This document shows, in pieces, positions 1 to 15,100 of a stretch of DNA of 64,000 nt. The stretch is from Trematomus loennbergii. Taxonomy: Eukaryota; Chordata; Actinopteri; Perciformes; Nototheniidae. The notes under the pieces are model-generated. The model was given only the letters and a program-made list of their open reading frames with translations. It had not been told where the DNA came from and did no database searches. The stretch is taken from positions 600,001 to 664,000 of the forward strand of contig JAAOOA010000050.1 in NCBI GenBank assembly GCA_012861695.1. Direction: 5' to 3'. Both the position numbers and the translations under genes were made by a program. How positions within the stretch are numbered: the stretch's first letter is position 1; every line of letters starts with the position of its first letter.

Positions 1-25
1 TGTCTCTTTCTCAATGATCCTCCAG

Positions 26-109
26 CTTCACGGGTTCAAGAGGTCCTCACATCGTATTTTCAGACTCAACAACATCGCCAAGGTCCTGTCCTTCCTGGAG
101 GAGAGGAAC
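26..109 (+). CDS. clmn: clmn exon: end of first CH domain, part 1
   Basis: This exon follows a TCCAG acceptor (21-25) and ends before GTGAGT at 110. It is exactly 28 codons and carries HRIFRLNNIAK followed by VLSFLEERN, the helix pair typical of CH1 in calmin/nesprin-type tandem CH proteins. It is phase 0 on both sides and joins cleanly to the exon at 194. Confidence 0.88.
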
Positions 110-3100
110 GTGAGTACCACAAGAAGAAGCATGAACACATGTCTGCATCATGCCTTGTGATTGGCTGTCATACATATTTACGTGTGTCCGCAGGTGAAGC
201 TGGTCAGTATCGACGCAGCGGATGTTGCTGATGGAAACTCCTCCATCATCTTGGGACTCATCTGGAACATCATCCTCTTCTTCCAGGTAATCTCATTTTC
301 TAAACCTTGTCCTCCTCTTATCTGTCCTCTGAGTTTCCATTTCCCCTCCCTTCCCTTGCCTCTCTTTTTCACTTAGAATTAGGCCAACAGGAAGAAGAAT
401 AAAGTGTCTACTTCACAGCCTTTGCACTTTCCATTCACAATAGCCCTTCAAAGTGCAGCTCTGTGGGTAGTGTATGTAATCACTCTGCACTTCAATGCCT
501 TGGACCGGCACCATGAGGAAAAGATTACCTCTGCAGTTCAAACAGACTGTCAGCTCATTCTGGAGCAGAGCAACTGTATGAGGCTCCATACACGCCTGAG
601 CGGGATGTATGGCATTATTACATGGTTTAGTTGAATACTCGATTCTGATTGGTCAATTCAGAACACGTGACACGTTTAATCCAGAACAGACAGACCGCTG
701 TCAAGGATTTATGACCGTTGTTAAGGACGCTCAAATCTGCAGAAGAAGTCCGGTCGATTGAACTGTATACAGTTTGGCTGAAAGCAAACTGCATGCGGTT
801 TGCTTTTCTAACTGACAAGACAAGAGCGACAAGAAAACAGCGGAGAATTAACGGGCAGAAACCCTCCTTTTTACGCAGCGGTCCAGACATAGACATCAAA
901 CGGCGACACATATTCAGTTGCCAGTTACTTTTGCATTAGGGCAGGGATATCTAGATACTTTCCAAGGTTTGACATAATGAATTGTGCTACTTTTAAAGCA
1001 AGCAACGATGTTTTCAATCTGTAATCAAAAAGCTCCTCAAAAACGCTATCGAAGCAGTTCCTGCCGTTGCTACGTTAGTTCAAACAGTAACAACGGGACT
1101 ATTTTTGTTAGCGGATGCATGTCAATTTAAATCAATACATACAACTATTTTTTAAATCAATATAATCATTTTCTAAATCCATAAAAGCATTTAAATTAAT
1201 AGTGGAGTCATATCATTACTTTGTTGAGAATGTGTCCATGTAATAAGCGGATAATGTGCAGCGACTGGTCATTATGGGTAAAAGAACACCTTCATGCCGA
1301 TCTAGATCCCTCCGCTTCGCGTCGGGCTTGATCTGCCTGTCGGTGTTCTTACCCATAATGACCGCGTCGCTGCACATTATCCTTACATAACGTACAAGAT
1401 ACACTGATCTCTTCAATGAATTACAGAGGTAAATAGACTGTAAAGAGACAGCATTTCTCCAGTCATTGAGACCCCTACATCACGTTCACATATACAAGTC
1501 AGGATTCACACGCTTTCATACAGAGGCAGAGGCTACCATAGGCTACATACAGTAGCATTCTACAGGTAAACATTCCACATGTGTAATTCAACGTATAAAA
1601 TGTGTGAGAATTGTAGTTTTGTAACCTAACATTCTACAATTGTATTTTAGATGAAAGCCCCACCCTTTTCTGGTGAAAACCAATAATCGTCACCATACTA
1701 AGAAAAGGCTGCTGTGTCATGTATTGCATGTCAAACAACAAAAAGATCCAAAGTTTTACTTCGAACGATAAAAGAAAATATCTGTGGCTTCGAGCCTCCA
1801 TAGAGAGGACGGAGATGTACGCTGTGGGAAACACTTCCTCACAGCTAAATGATGGTGCCAATAAGGTTAACATCACTCATCAAAGAAGACATTTGTGATG
1901 TTAAAAGTCAAAGTAGTGACTGTAGTCGCGGCATTAGAGTATAAAATACTGACAAGCCAAGGAAGTTTCAGTTTTAGCTGCTGCCTGCCACTCGTCCACC
2001 ATTAGACTGAGAGGACATCGATCCTCTATAGCTTCTAATGTAACTATATATCAACGCAGGTCATCGATCTCCAATGACATTTTGTAATTGTTTGCCTGAC
2101 TGAACATCATCATTTTACTACTCCTTACATTTTTTTACAGTATTCTTATTTTTCCTCAAACCCCAGAATCTGTATTACCACCAGTCTAATGTCTTTGTCT
2201 GCTCAGAAAAACTGAGTAACATTACCTTTCTAAATTAGAACCAACCCAAAAGTAACAACTACTGTTAGAGTAAAAGTCTTTTAGTCTTTATCACAAGTAA
2301 TTGCTTGCTTTGTCCATTAACAGCAAGAAATGAGACCATGTTGAACTTGCCAATGAAATCATAGCTGGACCTTAGAAGTTCTTCATTACACTGGGAACAG
2401 TAGCTAGAGAGGAATAGTCCCACTAGCTTTCATTTGCAGTGCTTTCAATAGCTTGTCAATAGCTCAGAAGTTTCCCTCAAATCTCTCTTCACAGTTCTGT
2501 TTCATTTCCTCCGACAGTTTAATCAAATTTAAATCACACATTTGCACACCACTTAGTTCAATAAAAAGTAACTGAAGAAGAAAAAGAAAGCTCTCTATGC
2601 TAATTAGTTAGCAAGATAAATATTGTTGCAAACAGTTTATGAGCTACTATATCTTCCTTTATGTTTTGATCTCTCCATCCCCTTAAAGATTAGTGTTGTC
2701 AACATGCCTCCTTAAGGCGATTGAAATGGTAGCCGTGGTGGTGTGTCCAGGCCTGAAGACGGATAAATATCATTCAATACTTTGCATAACTCTTTTACAG
2801 CTACATGATCACTTAGAATTAGAAAAGAAACCTTGGATTTTGATACCAATTTCAAAATGTTTCAGGTCCTCCCTCTTGTCTTTACAACCTGCTGCACATC
2901 AACTGAGACAAATCATTGTTTTGTGTACTATCTTCATTTGTATTAGCTAGCCAAGTTATTGCTTTCTAACTGCTGTAATATATGTACATACATAATACAA
3001 TAGTGTTAACTGTTGATAAAACTTCTTACATATTCAATTCTATATATATTTTACAGGAGCTACATATGTTTTGGTATTCAATTGATGCTTACAGTGCATA

Positions 3101-6100
3101 TAATTGGATGGCAATGCCAGGCCAACACTGTTTGAATATAAACTTTGACCCATGCCTTCACTGTGGTCGTGAGTGGTCATATGACTTTCATTTGGCTGAT
3201 TGCATAACTATGTTCCTGTATCTCATGTTTTCGTGTTTCAATGTTCAAGTCTGACATCAACACGTTATTTCTCAGACTTTAGAAAGCTCCCTGAGACATT
3301 ACATGACTGTTTTCCCAGGCTGAGTAAACTGATCAAACTAACACCAGAATCAGCACGGAACAGATCCTCTGTTTTAAGAGCTTAGATTCCTGTGTAACTC
3401 TGTTGGTCATCTGTCCAAAGGATTACATGTGCCATGCATGGTAACTGTAATAAATCCAGATTCTACTTCAAACCTAAGATTGTTTTTGTCAGTCTTGGCT
3501 AATCCCACCCTTTCAGTAGACAATTGTGTAAAACACAGTGTCAGCATGAAACACTTGAGTATCCAATTCAGCCAAATCTCTGCAGCAGATGATTAACCCA
3601 ACAGCTGAATTGAATGATAAAACAGCTTGACTAATGGGGAATATACTCCAACTCTGTCTCCTCCCAGATTAAGGAGCTCACGGGGAACATCAGGAGCCAG
3701 TTCCCCTCCTCCTCCAGCCTGTCGTCCATCCCCACCAGCTCTGACTCCGACACGTCCTGCAGCGCTCCGTCAGGCGAGAGGCAGGCGGCGGCGGCGGCCA
3801 TGCGCGAACACAGCAATGCCATCAAAAAACTGCTGCAGTGGGTCCAGAAGCGAACACGCAAGTGAGTGTGGCCTTCTATTTAAAAAAGAAAATGTGTGAA
3901 ATAAATCTTTGAAGAGTGGAAGAAATATAACAATGTTTTCAAAATGGTGCAAGAATGAGTCTTAAACATGGAGATAAGTTAAGATTTTCAACACTCAAGT
4001 CATTGATCTTTGGTTAATGCCTTAAATAAGGTCTGTGGTTAACACAAGCTTTAGAGATGTTTACGTTTTGATCTGCGACATAAAATACGTCAGTAAATAA
4101 TTCTCTGGTGAATGTAGCTTCTACACTACAGTATGCAGGGCTCAACGCTAACTTTTTAAAGTGGTTGCCAGGCTGGCAACCAGGCATCTGCTTTTGGTTG
4201 AAAATTGAAAATATGGTTGCCATTTTTAGTCATCTTATATTTTAAATAATGAAGATACTATGCAGTTATACATCAACTTAATAATGAAAATGTGACACAA
4301 AAGAATGTTCAAATGCTTTACAATAAGTAATTAACACAATTATTTGAAACTTAAGTGGTAGGAAACTTGTCCACCCTCAATTGCTGGTATACAAAACACC
4401 AGTAGTGCAGCTGTTGTTCTGTTCTTCACAGATCACTCATTTCTTGGTCATCCGTTGTCTCCTTTCAATGTGGGTTTCCTTGACCTTTGTGCTGACCCCC
4501 ACCATAGAGCCGTGGGCCCTTCAGCATTGAAGTATTGGATTGGCCAGACTAATACATTTCTAATGTTAAATAAATGAAAACCATTCACAGTTAAGAATTA
4601 GATATTAATTATTAACTTATTTTGAAGGAACTTTTACCGGAAGAGAATGCACAACGGAGCAGAATGTACATAATATATATTTCGCCTCCAAGACTTTATA
4701 AATGTCCTCTTTGCTTTTGTTCGGGTTCACCTTGCGCTTTATCAGTTGAATCACTTTGAACATTCGTTTGAGATGTTGACGGGTTGGCCGAACCTTTTAC
4801 CCCACAGTCAAACAACTTCATTTGCTTCGCCATTTTTGAAACAAACACACCGCGCACGCGAGTAAACGTGCATCGCTTTCTGGCTCCGTAATCACACCAA
4901 TGCACGTGCAACTTAAGTATCAGGTCGACTGGTCAACAAATAATAACATTTATCTCTTTTGGGGTGCACATTTAGCTGTTTGCTGTCCTTATTTCTTTAT
5001 GTTAAAACTGGTTGCCATAAAGGCCAAGAAGTGGTTGCCATTTTTTCTGAATGGTTGCCAATGGCAACTGGCGTTACTGTCGAACCCTGGTATGTCATAA
5101 AAGCGGTGATTGCTAACAAGTGACTAAATGAGACTACTGAATGTCATCATGCCGAACATTAGCCTCCTTTAGCTTAGCAGTGGTGGTGCGCATCCAAGTG
5201 GCCGTGATGTAGTTATTTTATAGCCTAACGTTAGCTTTTTACTCCTAGCGTTAGCCTTTACGTTTCAACAATTATAAAAGTGGTGATGATCTGTGAAGAT
5301 TATCCAGGCCCGCCCCTTCCCACACGCAGATCACGCAGACTGCGTGGGGCCTCATCTTGTGGAGGGAGCCTCATCTGATGCGCCAATACGGCGCACTTCA
5401 GCTTATGAGCAAATGCTGCGCAATTAAGCGCGCCACAGTTTCGCCGCTGCGAGGCTCCGGCGCAGTTCACGCGCGTGCTCTACTTGCACCCCCCCCATCC
5501 ATTGTTATACATTGTATAACAATGGATTTCAAGTAGGAGGGGCATCAATGATTGACTTGCTCCATTAGTGTGTTATTTCATTGTCTCTCTCATAGTTAGT
5601 TTTGTTGTCTCTCTGGACTGACCCTGTCCTCTGAATGTGTGTGTTTTGTCTCAGGTACGGTGTGGCTGTGCATGACTTTGGGAAGAGCTGGAAAAGTGGT
5701 CTGGCCTTCCTGGCTGTCATTAAGTCCATTGACCCCAGCCTGGTGGACATGAGGAAGGCCCATCTGAGGACCACCAAGGAGAATCTGGAGGACAGCTTCA
5801 GGATAGCCCACTACAGCCTGGGTATCCACCGCCTTCTGGAACCTGAGGGTAACAAAGAAAAACCTAACCCTGCATGAAAATAATGTTCAATGCACAAAAG
5901 TGTAGGTTTTCTCACGCCAGGGTAACCTGTTCAACAACGCTGTAGGCTAGACCTCTTCAACAGGTTTCTCACAATAACATAATTAGCCTAAAGCGGAAAC
6001 AGACAACTTTTCACCCTCTCCCGAGCGTTTCCAAATGTGCTATTGTTGGCACAGCTGTCTCAAAGAGAACTAGATCATTCTCAGTTTTTCTCAGAGCTTA

Positions 6101-9100
6101 GCAAAAACCAGCAACTCAGGACAGACTGCATAATGTTTCCCACGTTTACTTCCTAGGTAACTGGGGATAGCTACAAAGCCATTATATTTCTCAAACAACG
6201 TTTTATCATAAGATCAGTCTAGCCCTGTAAGTCATGAGTGATAGGAGGGAACCTCATTTACATGGGAGTCTATTTTTGAAATGCCAACGTGGTAATGTTC
6301 TTTGTCTGCCCATGCCCAGATTTGACTATCAATGCACCAGATGAACAATCCATCATGACATATGTGTCTCAGTTCCTGGAGCACTTCCCTGGCATAGAGG
6401 AGGTAGGAATCCCTTTTTTTTTTTATAATATATGTCTGACAAAACATTAGCGTCTCAATGAGAGCACAGATCAATTCTGCCAACTTGTTTGTTTCCATCT
6501 CAGCCGGAGGAGCGCTGCCAGCCGATTGAACGAAGCGTCTCCATGGGCCGAATCAACTTCCGTGACAGTGACACCAACCACATAAGGAATAGTGCGTACC
6601 GAAGCAGAGTGAAGGAGAGGTCCTACATGTTCCAGAAGGTCTCTGCCCAAGCCCCACCCAAATCTTAATTTCCTCTGTGTCAGAGGACAGGAGCGCCATG
6701 TCACCCCCCTTCAGACCGCCTACAGCTCGCTCGTGGTCGGTTGAAGACATCTTAGCAGATTCCCCCCACACGGAAGACATCTCAAGCAGTGTGGTTGAAG
6801 ATCCCAATGAATCCACCAGTGAGATCAACACAACTTGTAACTCCCCACAACCGCCTTACAGTCACTCTCCCACAGGCTCATCGGTGCCCGAGTCCATAAA
6901 CACAGAGTCGGTTATTGGCGACTCTGCAATCGGCTCGCCAGACTCCTGGATGGAGAGCGAGTTCGGGTGATGCCAGAGAGGTTTTGTGAAAGCCAAAGCG
7001 AGAGTTCTTTGTGTGACAGTGGAACGGCCTGGGATGTGTACCGTGCCACCCCTGTGGAGATCACTAATCTAGATGAAGGATTTGTCCCTTCCATGGAGGA
7101 TAGAGCATCTCATGAGCAGTCGAATACTGAGTCCTACATCGATGAAGGGATTTACTCACTGAGCTCGTTGGAGAGCACCAATGAGAGAATTCATGGGCAT
7201 TCTGAGAAAAAGCAAGATGAAGTTGTCAAAGTGAAAGAGGCAAACCTTGAGAATAACAACCAGGAAATGGTACTAGAACAGGAACCTGATCAAAGCATGG
7301 ATGATATTACGAAAGAAGTAGACTCTAGGGACATGGATACAAGTCAGAGCAGAGAGCAAGAACCTTCTTTTGGACTGTGTGAGGCAGAAGAACGGATTCA
7401 TTCTGGTGTTGAACATCTCCTAGAAACTGATCAATCTAATCAGTCACAACTCAAGCAAACCCTTGAGAGCGCTCATGGAGACCCGGAATACTTAGAGAAA
7501 GCTGTGGACGTTAATGGGAATGCCAATGACCATGAAGAACAAATTAAGGATGCAACTGCAAGTCAGAATGAGAGAAATAACTCTGAGGAGATTGAAGGGG
7601 AAACTGAATGTCAGAAAAAAGATAGTCCAGAGGAGACAAGAGGAGAGCCAACCGAGGAGGCTGTTGTTTATAAGGAAAGGGATGTAGGAAAACAAGAAGA
7701 AAGTGGAGTTCTAAGAGAGTACCCAGGTCCTCAAGAAAGCTTAAGCTCAGAGACTTTAGCAAACACACATCCATCCAACACAGATGGAGTTTCAAAAACA
7801 AGTCTTGAGCCAAGCAGAGGCATAAATATTCCATTGATATCTATTTCCAGTGAGCCAGAAGAGCAGGATGAAGGGGACATGTGTGCCAGAAAGTAGCGAT
7901 CGTGCTGGGGAAGATGAGGAACATCAAGCAGAGGGAACTGACGGAGAGGTCAACAGCCCTGAAAATCCTCCTGAATTGGATTGTGATTCCAATGACAATG
8001 TTGACAAAGACTCTGTTGAAAGTCCTTCCTGTCTGGCATCAGAAAATGTTGAACCAACAGAATCAGAACAAAAAGGGTCATAGAAAGTTTGGATGAACAT
8101 GACATCAGCGGATCATCAAATTCAGTCATATGTGACAATCAAACAGCCACAACACAGCAAAACACTTTAGATGGGTAGTGTTTCCACAAACATGGACCTA
8201 TTTTATACAGACTTTGATAAAGATTCCCATGCAGAGGATTTAATCTGTGACTCTATCGAACCCATGGATCTGTTCTACCCAGACAAAGAGGAGCCCATGT
8301 TTACAGAGCTGCCGGATGTTGAAATGCAGAGTTGGCCTTCAGTTTTGAGTGTATCTGCTCTCCAGCCAGCACCAGCTTCAGAGACTGATCCTGACCAGCT
8401 ACTGGACCTGCTGGGTGAAGACTACAGGGAGAGAATGGATTCCATACTAGAGGATGATGAGGTAAATTCAGTCGTACAATCAGACTATTCCAGTCTCAAA
8501 TGAGCTTGCACTTTTAAACAATTAAGTATCAAGTATTTCAGTTTATTTTCAGTGGAGTTTTTGTCCATTTCCATGTTTTAATGGTTGGCAATGTTGGTAG
8601 GTCAGTCGACAGATATACGGATATTCTTGGTCCTCAGAAAAAAAATGTTTTGTGCCACCATCAAGTTGACATGTTTTGTTTTAATTGAATCTCTCAACAA
8701 CTTTTGGTTGATTGCCATTCATTTGGTACAAAATGATGTTCCCTTGTGGGTGAATTAAAATCACTTTGTCAATCCCCTACTCAGCATTTACATTTTTAGA
8801 TAGATGTTTCCCTTAGCCATTCTATCTGATAGGGAGGATACACTTATTAAAGATGAACACATTACTTACATTTATTTAAAGTATTGAAATAACCCTTTCG
8901 CACCACCTGAAGGACTGTGTGTAACAATTACATAAACTCTCTTAAAATGTATATGGAATAAGAGGTGTTATCATTTTTGTAATATTTTATATAACATTAT
9001 TTTTCATTCGAGGGTTGAAGCGTCTCAATCCTTACTAGTATTTGGCAGCACAGTTCAAAGGATACTGCTTTTTGGAAGGAAATTGTTTCCAAAAATGGTA

Positions 9101-12100
9101 TAAAAAGAACATTTGCAAAATACTGAAAATGCATATTCCGAGTTCTTAAAGCAAATGAGGACCTATTCAAAAAGCTTATGTTACAATAACATCTTAAACT
9201 TCAAATGGATAGGATTAATATTGACATAAAAGAGAGTAGACTTCCTGTTAGCTTTGCTGTTTCTTTTCCAGTGTAAAATAAGCGCTCCCTTATAAAAACT
9301 CAAGCCCCAGTCTGCCTGTATGTGTGTGTCTAATGGTCCAACTGCTCAAACAGGAACATGAAGCAATGTGAACATTCACACCTCCACAATATCTCACTCA
9401 TGACCAGATGACCTGCTGAAAGCTTGAGGCCAGTCACTGTGATGTTCCCATGCTAATGCTCATAGCTTTGGACAGCTTGTCCTTGAAAGCATTTTGGTTG
9501 TTACAAACAGTTGTCTCCATGAACATTCACAACAACAGTGTGAAGAGAGAGAAGTTGAAATCCCTCCTACTTTCATGCCTCAAAAATCATGACCATGGGG
9601 GTTGTCTGGGTTTAGAGGATCGGAAAGTCAGATGTTTACAGTACTGAGGCCTAAATGGTTGTTAGTAATGCAATGTTAGTACTATGTTATGTTAGTATTT
9701 GCTATTGTTGTAGCTTTATTCGCAGTAGGTCTACTACTTAGTTCTTACAATGATGCAAGAGGAAATATTAAGGGGCCATCAGAAGCACAGGAGTTCATCA
9801 TCTGGGCAGCATGAATGTGATCATGTCAATCTCTAGAGTGGTGCAGTGATCACGTATTTGTGGTGGCTAAACTAGAAGCTAGCATCACAAGTGCTCCCTC
9901 GACAAAAAGCAATAGGATTGTGTCATTGGGTTTCTAAATTTTGCAGAAAGAAAGATCTCTGACAAAATACGTTTGGACCATAGACTGTATATATAAATGG
10001 ACGTAGTGTCCGTGACGTCACCCATAGGATTCTGCAGAATTGCCAAGAAGCCTAAAGTAGACGGTGTCGGCCACTAACGGCTCGACAGTGACGTCAGAGT
10101 TAACTCCCGCCTGCTCCAAATAAGGCAAAGAGGCGGAGCCGAGGCGGGACCTGCTGCCACCGAGCTGGAAGTTCCAGAGCTAGCTGAGGCTACCAAGCTA
10201 AGCTAACATGCTCAGCAGTGCTGCTCTGTGATGCTAGCCGGCTAACCTACGTCTGTTGCTCCCGGTCTGCACATTTTACGTTGCTTAAGGTAAGTTAACA
10301 TGAAACTATTCAGCAAAACTTTCAATCATATTCTAAGGTATTGAGTTTTGGGATAATACTTTGCATACAAATCTTAAAATGCCTTCAGGTTTCTAAAATA
10401 TATATTTTGTGATAAATTCAACAGTGGATCCAGCAAAGATTCAAATATGTGCATGATTTTAGTTATTGATTTTTTGCTGTTACTTAATTATACTTTTAAT
10501 AAATTCAAGTCAAGCTTAGTTACATGTGATGGTAGCTAGTTAGTGCTCTTACCTGTGTGCCTCCTCCACAACCAGACTGTATTAAAACTCTTAAGTACCA
10601 GTTCTATCTACTTTAAACAATTAAAAAGACAAAATCAACTAAATGTATTGAAATAACAATCTTCAATGTAGGTGCCTCTTCTTTTAAATTAAACTTTCAG
10701 ACGTGAGATATTGAAATACAGTAATAGTATTGTTTATTTTTTTTAAACTGAGCCACTCCTTACAGTTAACTTCATATTTCTTATTGTCTAAAGCATTTAT
10801 TACACACATTTCCCTCTCATATTCACAGTGTGGATCAATTGAGACAGCGTGGTGTCCAGAGAGCTGCAGAGACTTTGGGAGAAACCTCAGCGTGACGGAT
10901 GTCCTGTCTGTGGGTTTGGCTGGAGAGGACTGAGGTGGAGCGGCCTTTCTCTGGGAGGAGGACCGGCCTGATGGAGGAGGACCAGGCCTGATGAAGAAAC
11001 CACCAAACTACATCTGTGAGCCCAGACTGGGCACAGCTGTCACAAACAAATGATGGTCCTGTTTGATACACACTATTCAGTGTGCAGATCTTTGTGTTCA
11101 CAATAAAAGTGTATTTTCTTAGTGAATGTCTTGTATTGGTCTTTAATCTCATATCAGCTTTTCATTTTCTTCTGCCCCTCAGAGAAAACGGTGAGGCAGT
11201 TGTGTCCTTCAGGTATGTCCTTTCCTAACAGAAATGACAAGAAACATCAAACATATGACATTATTGCAGAGTAAGTGTGTTATTTATGAAAGAGGTGCAT
11301 TAGAAGGCTGTAGAAATTATTTGAACTTTGTACTACAAAGATAATCAGATTATGAATGAACAGTCTGCAGTTAATCAACATTAAAATATATGTTATTATT
11401 AAAATAATATTCAACTGTTATCAGAACTTAGTGCAACTGTAGTGTCATGCTGTCCGGTTGTCTCACTGTAAGAACCACTTTTACCATGTTTTTACAGACA
11501 ATATGTAGAGACAAATGGTAGTAATTTTCCCAAAGTAAAATAATAATTGCCTTAACGGGGTGTCCGCGGGGTCTTAAAGTATTAAAAGTTGATAAATCAA
11601 TTTAGCGAAAATGAAGGCTATTAAAAAGTATTAAACGGCATTTTCCAAGGTATTACATTTTGTAGCTTGTTTTCAATAAGTATATAAATTGTCCAAAGAG
11701 TTGTATTCTACAGTCTGCCTGAATGTAATCATTGCGTAGGTGTGTAGTGTGATTCTGTGTAGTTTATTTATGGCATCCCATTGGTTTGACGTCATCTGAA
11801 CAGGACATCGCACGCTCACTGCTTGATAGCGCGCGAAGGTCCGTTTACGCCGGTTGTTAAACAACATCGTTATGGGGAAATGCAAGTCTGCGTCCAAATG
11901 GTTGGAAGATAAGGAGGAAGGACAATCAATACTGTATATAGTCAATGTGAGGTAAAGTGTGTCGCCAAGGTAACCGGTTAAAACTCAAAGTGGCGATGAG
12001 GTCTTACAATGTATGGAAAGGGTCTTAAAAAAGGTCTTAAAAGGTATTACATTTGACTTCAGGATTCCTGCTTAAATACATTGACATGTGAAAGCTGACA

Positions 12101-15100
12101 ACAAAATGATGTTGCTTGTTGCTTGGTCAAATCTAAATGTAACTGTTTGCAAGGAAGGAACAGTCAACTTCCCTGATGTCAGTATTTAGTCATGTTTAAT
12201 GGCATGTATATCAGTGTATTATAGTTGTTACTTTATCTATTTAAACCAGAACGTTTCTCGATTCTTTGTAAAGTATGAAAGGGGTCTTTGTCCTTTGAGT
12301 CCATGCTGAAGTTCACTGATGATAGGAATAGGTCTGTCTCTCGTGGTCAGCATCCTCTGGTCTGTCTGCATCACCTGGAAACTTTAAACAAACAGATAGT
12401 AAAGTAACATGTGTTGGTCACAGACTTTTTTTTACATGCAAACGTCATGTCCTAATCTTTTTGATTATCCTTAAAAAAAAGTGCTGGATATCACAGCCCT
12501 TACTGTAACTTATCAGTTGGATTGTGTATTATTGTATAGTTGGGGTCCTTTTTATTTTACTGTTACTTTGGAATAGTTGTTCATGAGACAGTCAAATTAA
12601 ATATGTCCTATGCCATATTCACATTCATTTGTAACACACACGTAAGGGTAAAAGACAAACATCTTTAACAAATGTAATGCAATGAATAAGCTTAATGTCA
12701 CAGAAGCACACATAACGTCATATCTAATATTTAAAGGGCCCATGTCATGGCCATTTCTACTGATCATAATTCCATTGTTGAGGTATACTAAAATAGATTT
12801 ATACTGTGCAATTTTCCAAACTCACATTGGTTTTCTTATACGGCATCTCTGTAAAGTATGTGTATTCACTCTCTGTCCTAAACGGCTTGTTGGAGCTCCG
12901 GTTGGTCAGCTTGGCCACTCTGTTCTGATTAGTCAACCACCAGAGAGGCTCCGCCCATGTCTAACACAGTGCTTTTTTCGGCTCTGAGCGGAACATCAAC
13001 AATGATACGTTATAGGAGCAAATAATTCAGGGAAGAAAGGCTACTAAGTATTTCCATCAACTTTATTTTTAGAAATGTACAAAATGAACATGTGTAAATA
13101 TACATATATACACTGTATATCATCCATTCCTCCCCTTATAGGCGTTTTCGGCATCTTGCCTATCGCAGCTTTGTAAGCTGGTGCTGGGGCTTTTTAGGAC
13201 GAGGCATCAGAGTGGTCATCCCTTCATGTGTTGTCCGTCGGATACGCCAGGAGTTTCCTGATCTGGCTGGACGAAATCAAATGCAAATCACAAAATATTA
13301 GAGAAACTTAGTTGTTTTAGGTTCGTTAGCTTGCCAGCTAGATTAAGATTGTTTCGTGAAATGCTGGCAGAGGGTGTGGCCTCTGGGTATTCACACGTCA
13401 CAGTACCCAGGAAGTAAACAATGGAAAATGAGAAATCTCCAACGAGGCGTTTTGGGGCAGCATAGACTGTGTTAGAGTTGTACTCGCTACAGGGTGTACT
13501 TTGAGGGTTTTTGACTCTGCAGACCGTTTACAAGCAGAAAAAGCTTCATACACAAGGGGACGGGTAATAACCGGAAAAGCATGACATGGGCCCTTTAAAC
13601 AAATAATTTCCTTGTCCCTAAAGCATTGACTACGCTATCGTCCTTAAATGCAGGCATTAAGTTACATGTTCACGTTCTGCTGCCACAATAAGTTGGTTTC
13701 TCCAGTGTAATAATAATAAAATGCTTAGTAAGTATTGGCAATAATATTAATAAAAACAACAAGGTTTGGGTTCGTTCGTTTAATATGATGAACGTTAACC
13801 AGTAAGCTTCAATAATCAACTCCAGCTCAACAAACCATATTGCAATATCTACGTTAACGTTATTTCTGGAACCATCTGGAAATGTGAGATTCATATTTTT
13901 AAGATACACAGATCTTATAGTGAGGTTAATCTCATATACAGTAGGCTGGTTTTCAACACTATAGCTATTTTAAATCAACAATATCAATGCATACAGTTAC
14001 CTAACTAGCAAACTAACTAATGTACGAGGATTACCTTATTTTACCAACCTCACACAGAAGCCGTTTGTTCTACAGTATAATCCTTCTTAATGTTTTACAC
14101 TTCTCTAATATGTTTTAACTTGTATGCTACGGATAGCATCGCTAGCACAGATGTAGCTTAGCTGAATAAAAAGACCAGTAAGAAATAAAGTGCTTGAATT
14201 TCACTTACCGAAGAAACTGCATTCAGGGACGGTCTGTTTTAACCGCAGAGCCATAAGATAAGTCCGATATTTAAATGAAGAATACTCCACCAGGCACCAA
14301 CACAGCAAACACATCAACGAGTTCAAGTTGTGTTCCCCGCATCGATTGGACATTTTCAACTGAAGGTGGCCCTACTATAGGCTCATAGTTATGGAGGACG
14401 GAACATGACTTAAGTATAAATAAATAAATAAATAAATGTGTAAATAAATGTATCAAGAAATACAGGAATAAATAAATAAATACGTAAATAAATAAATAAA
14501 TACAGGAATAAATAAATAAATGACGAAATAAATACATAAATAAATAAATGTTGAAATAAATACACAAATAAATAAATAAAAGAATAAATAAATAAATAAA
14601 TGCATAAATAAATATGGAAATAAATACACCAATGTATAAATAAATAAAACAGAACACACGTTATTATATATCTTTCATATATTTCTACATTTACTCGACA
14701 TACATTTATTTATTTATTTATGTGTCCGTATGCTAATGAGGTGGGCGGTCCTAACCTCAGTCTGAAGCAGGATTGGTTACAGGAGTGTGTGATCATTTCT
14801 GGCAGAGGGCTATACTAACGCCTGGCTAACCGCGCTGATTCGAATGCAGGAGCTTTACTGTTTAGCCCTTATCTTTATACATCCATGGTTTATCCACAGT
14901 TGTAAGGATTATTTATGGGTATTGGTTTAAGAGCCATTGGAGATCATTAGCGGACCATTTAGAGAACGGAGAACCAAAAGACTATGTCCTCTCTATGTCC
15001 AGTTTCGTGTGGAACAATGTATAGAGGACTTGGCTCAGCTCGACATGGATGTGGATGTTAACCCAGCTGTGTTTGAGAGTCTTCAAGAGGTTGCCGCCAA

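Larger units (their letters stand above)
3862..5654. other. clmn intron filled by nested DNA elements
   Basis: The intron is largely one reverse-oriented AGAGTGGTGC-family element (about 3942-5300) split by a hAT-type element (4136-5089), followed by GC-rich repeat-like sequence (5300-5560) with the short palindrome at 5497-5527. Confidence 0.7.

Noticed and set aside
178..372. Minus-strand ORF opposite the CH1 exon
   Set aside because: It is a shadow of the calmin exon 194-286 and its flanking intron.
14271..14659. 128-codon Tyr/Ile/Leu-rich minus-strand ORF resembling a membrane protein
   Set aside because: It is the translation of AAAT repeats in the TTAA element's terminus.
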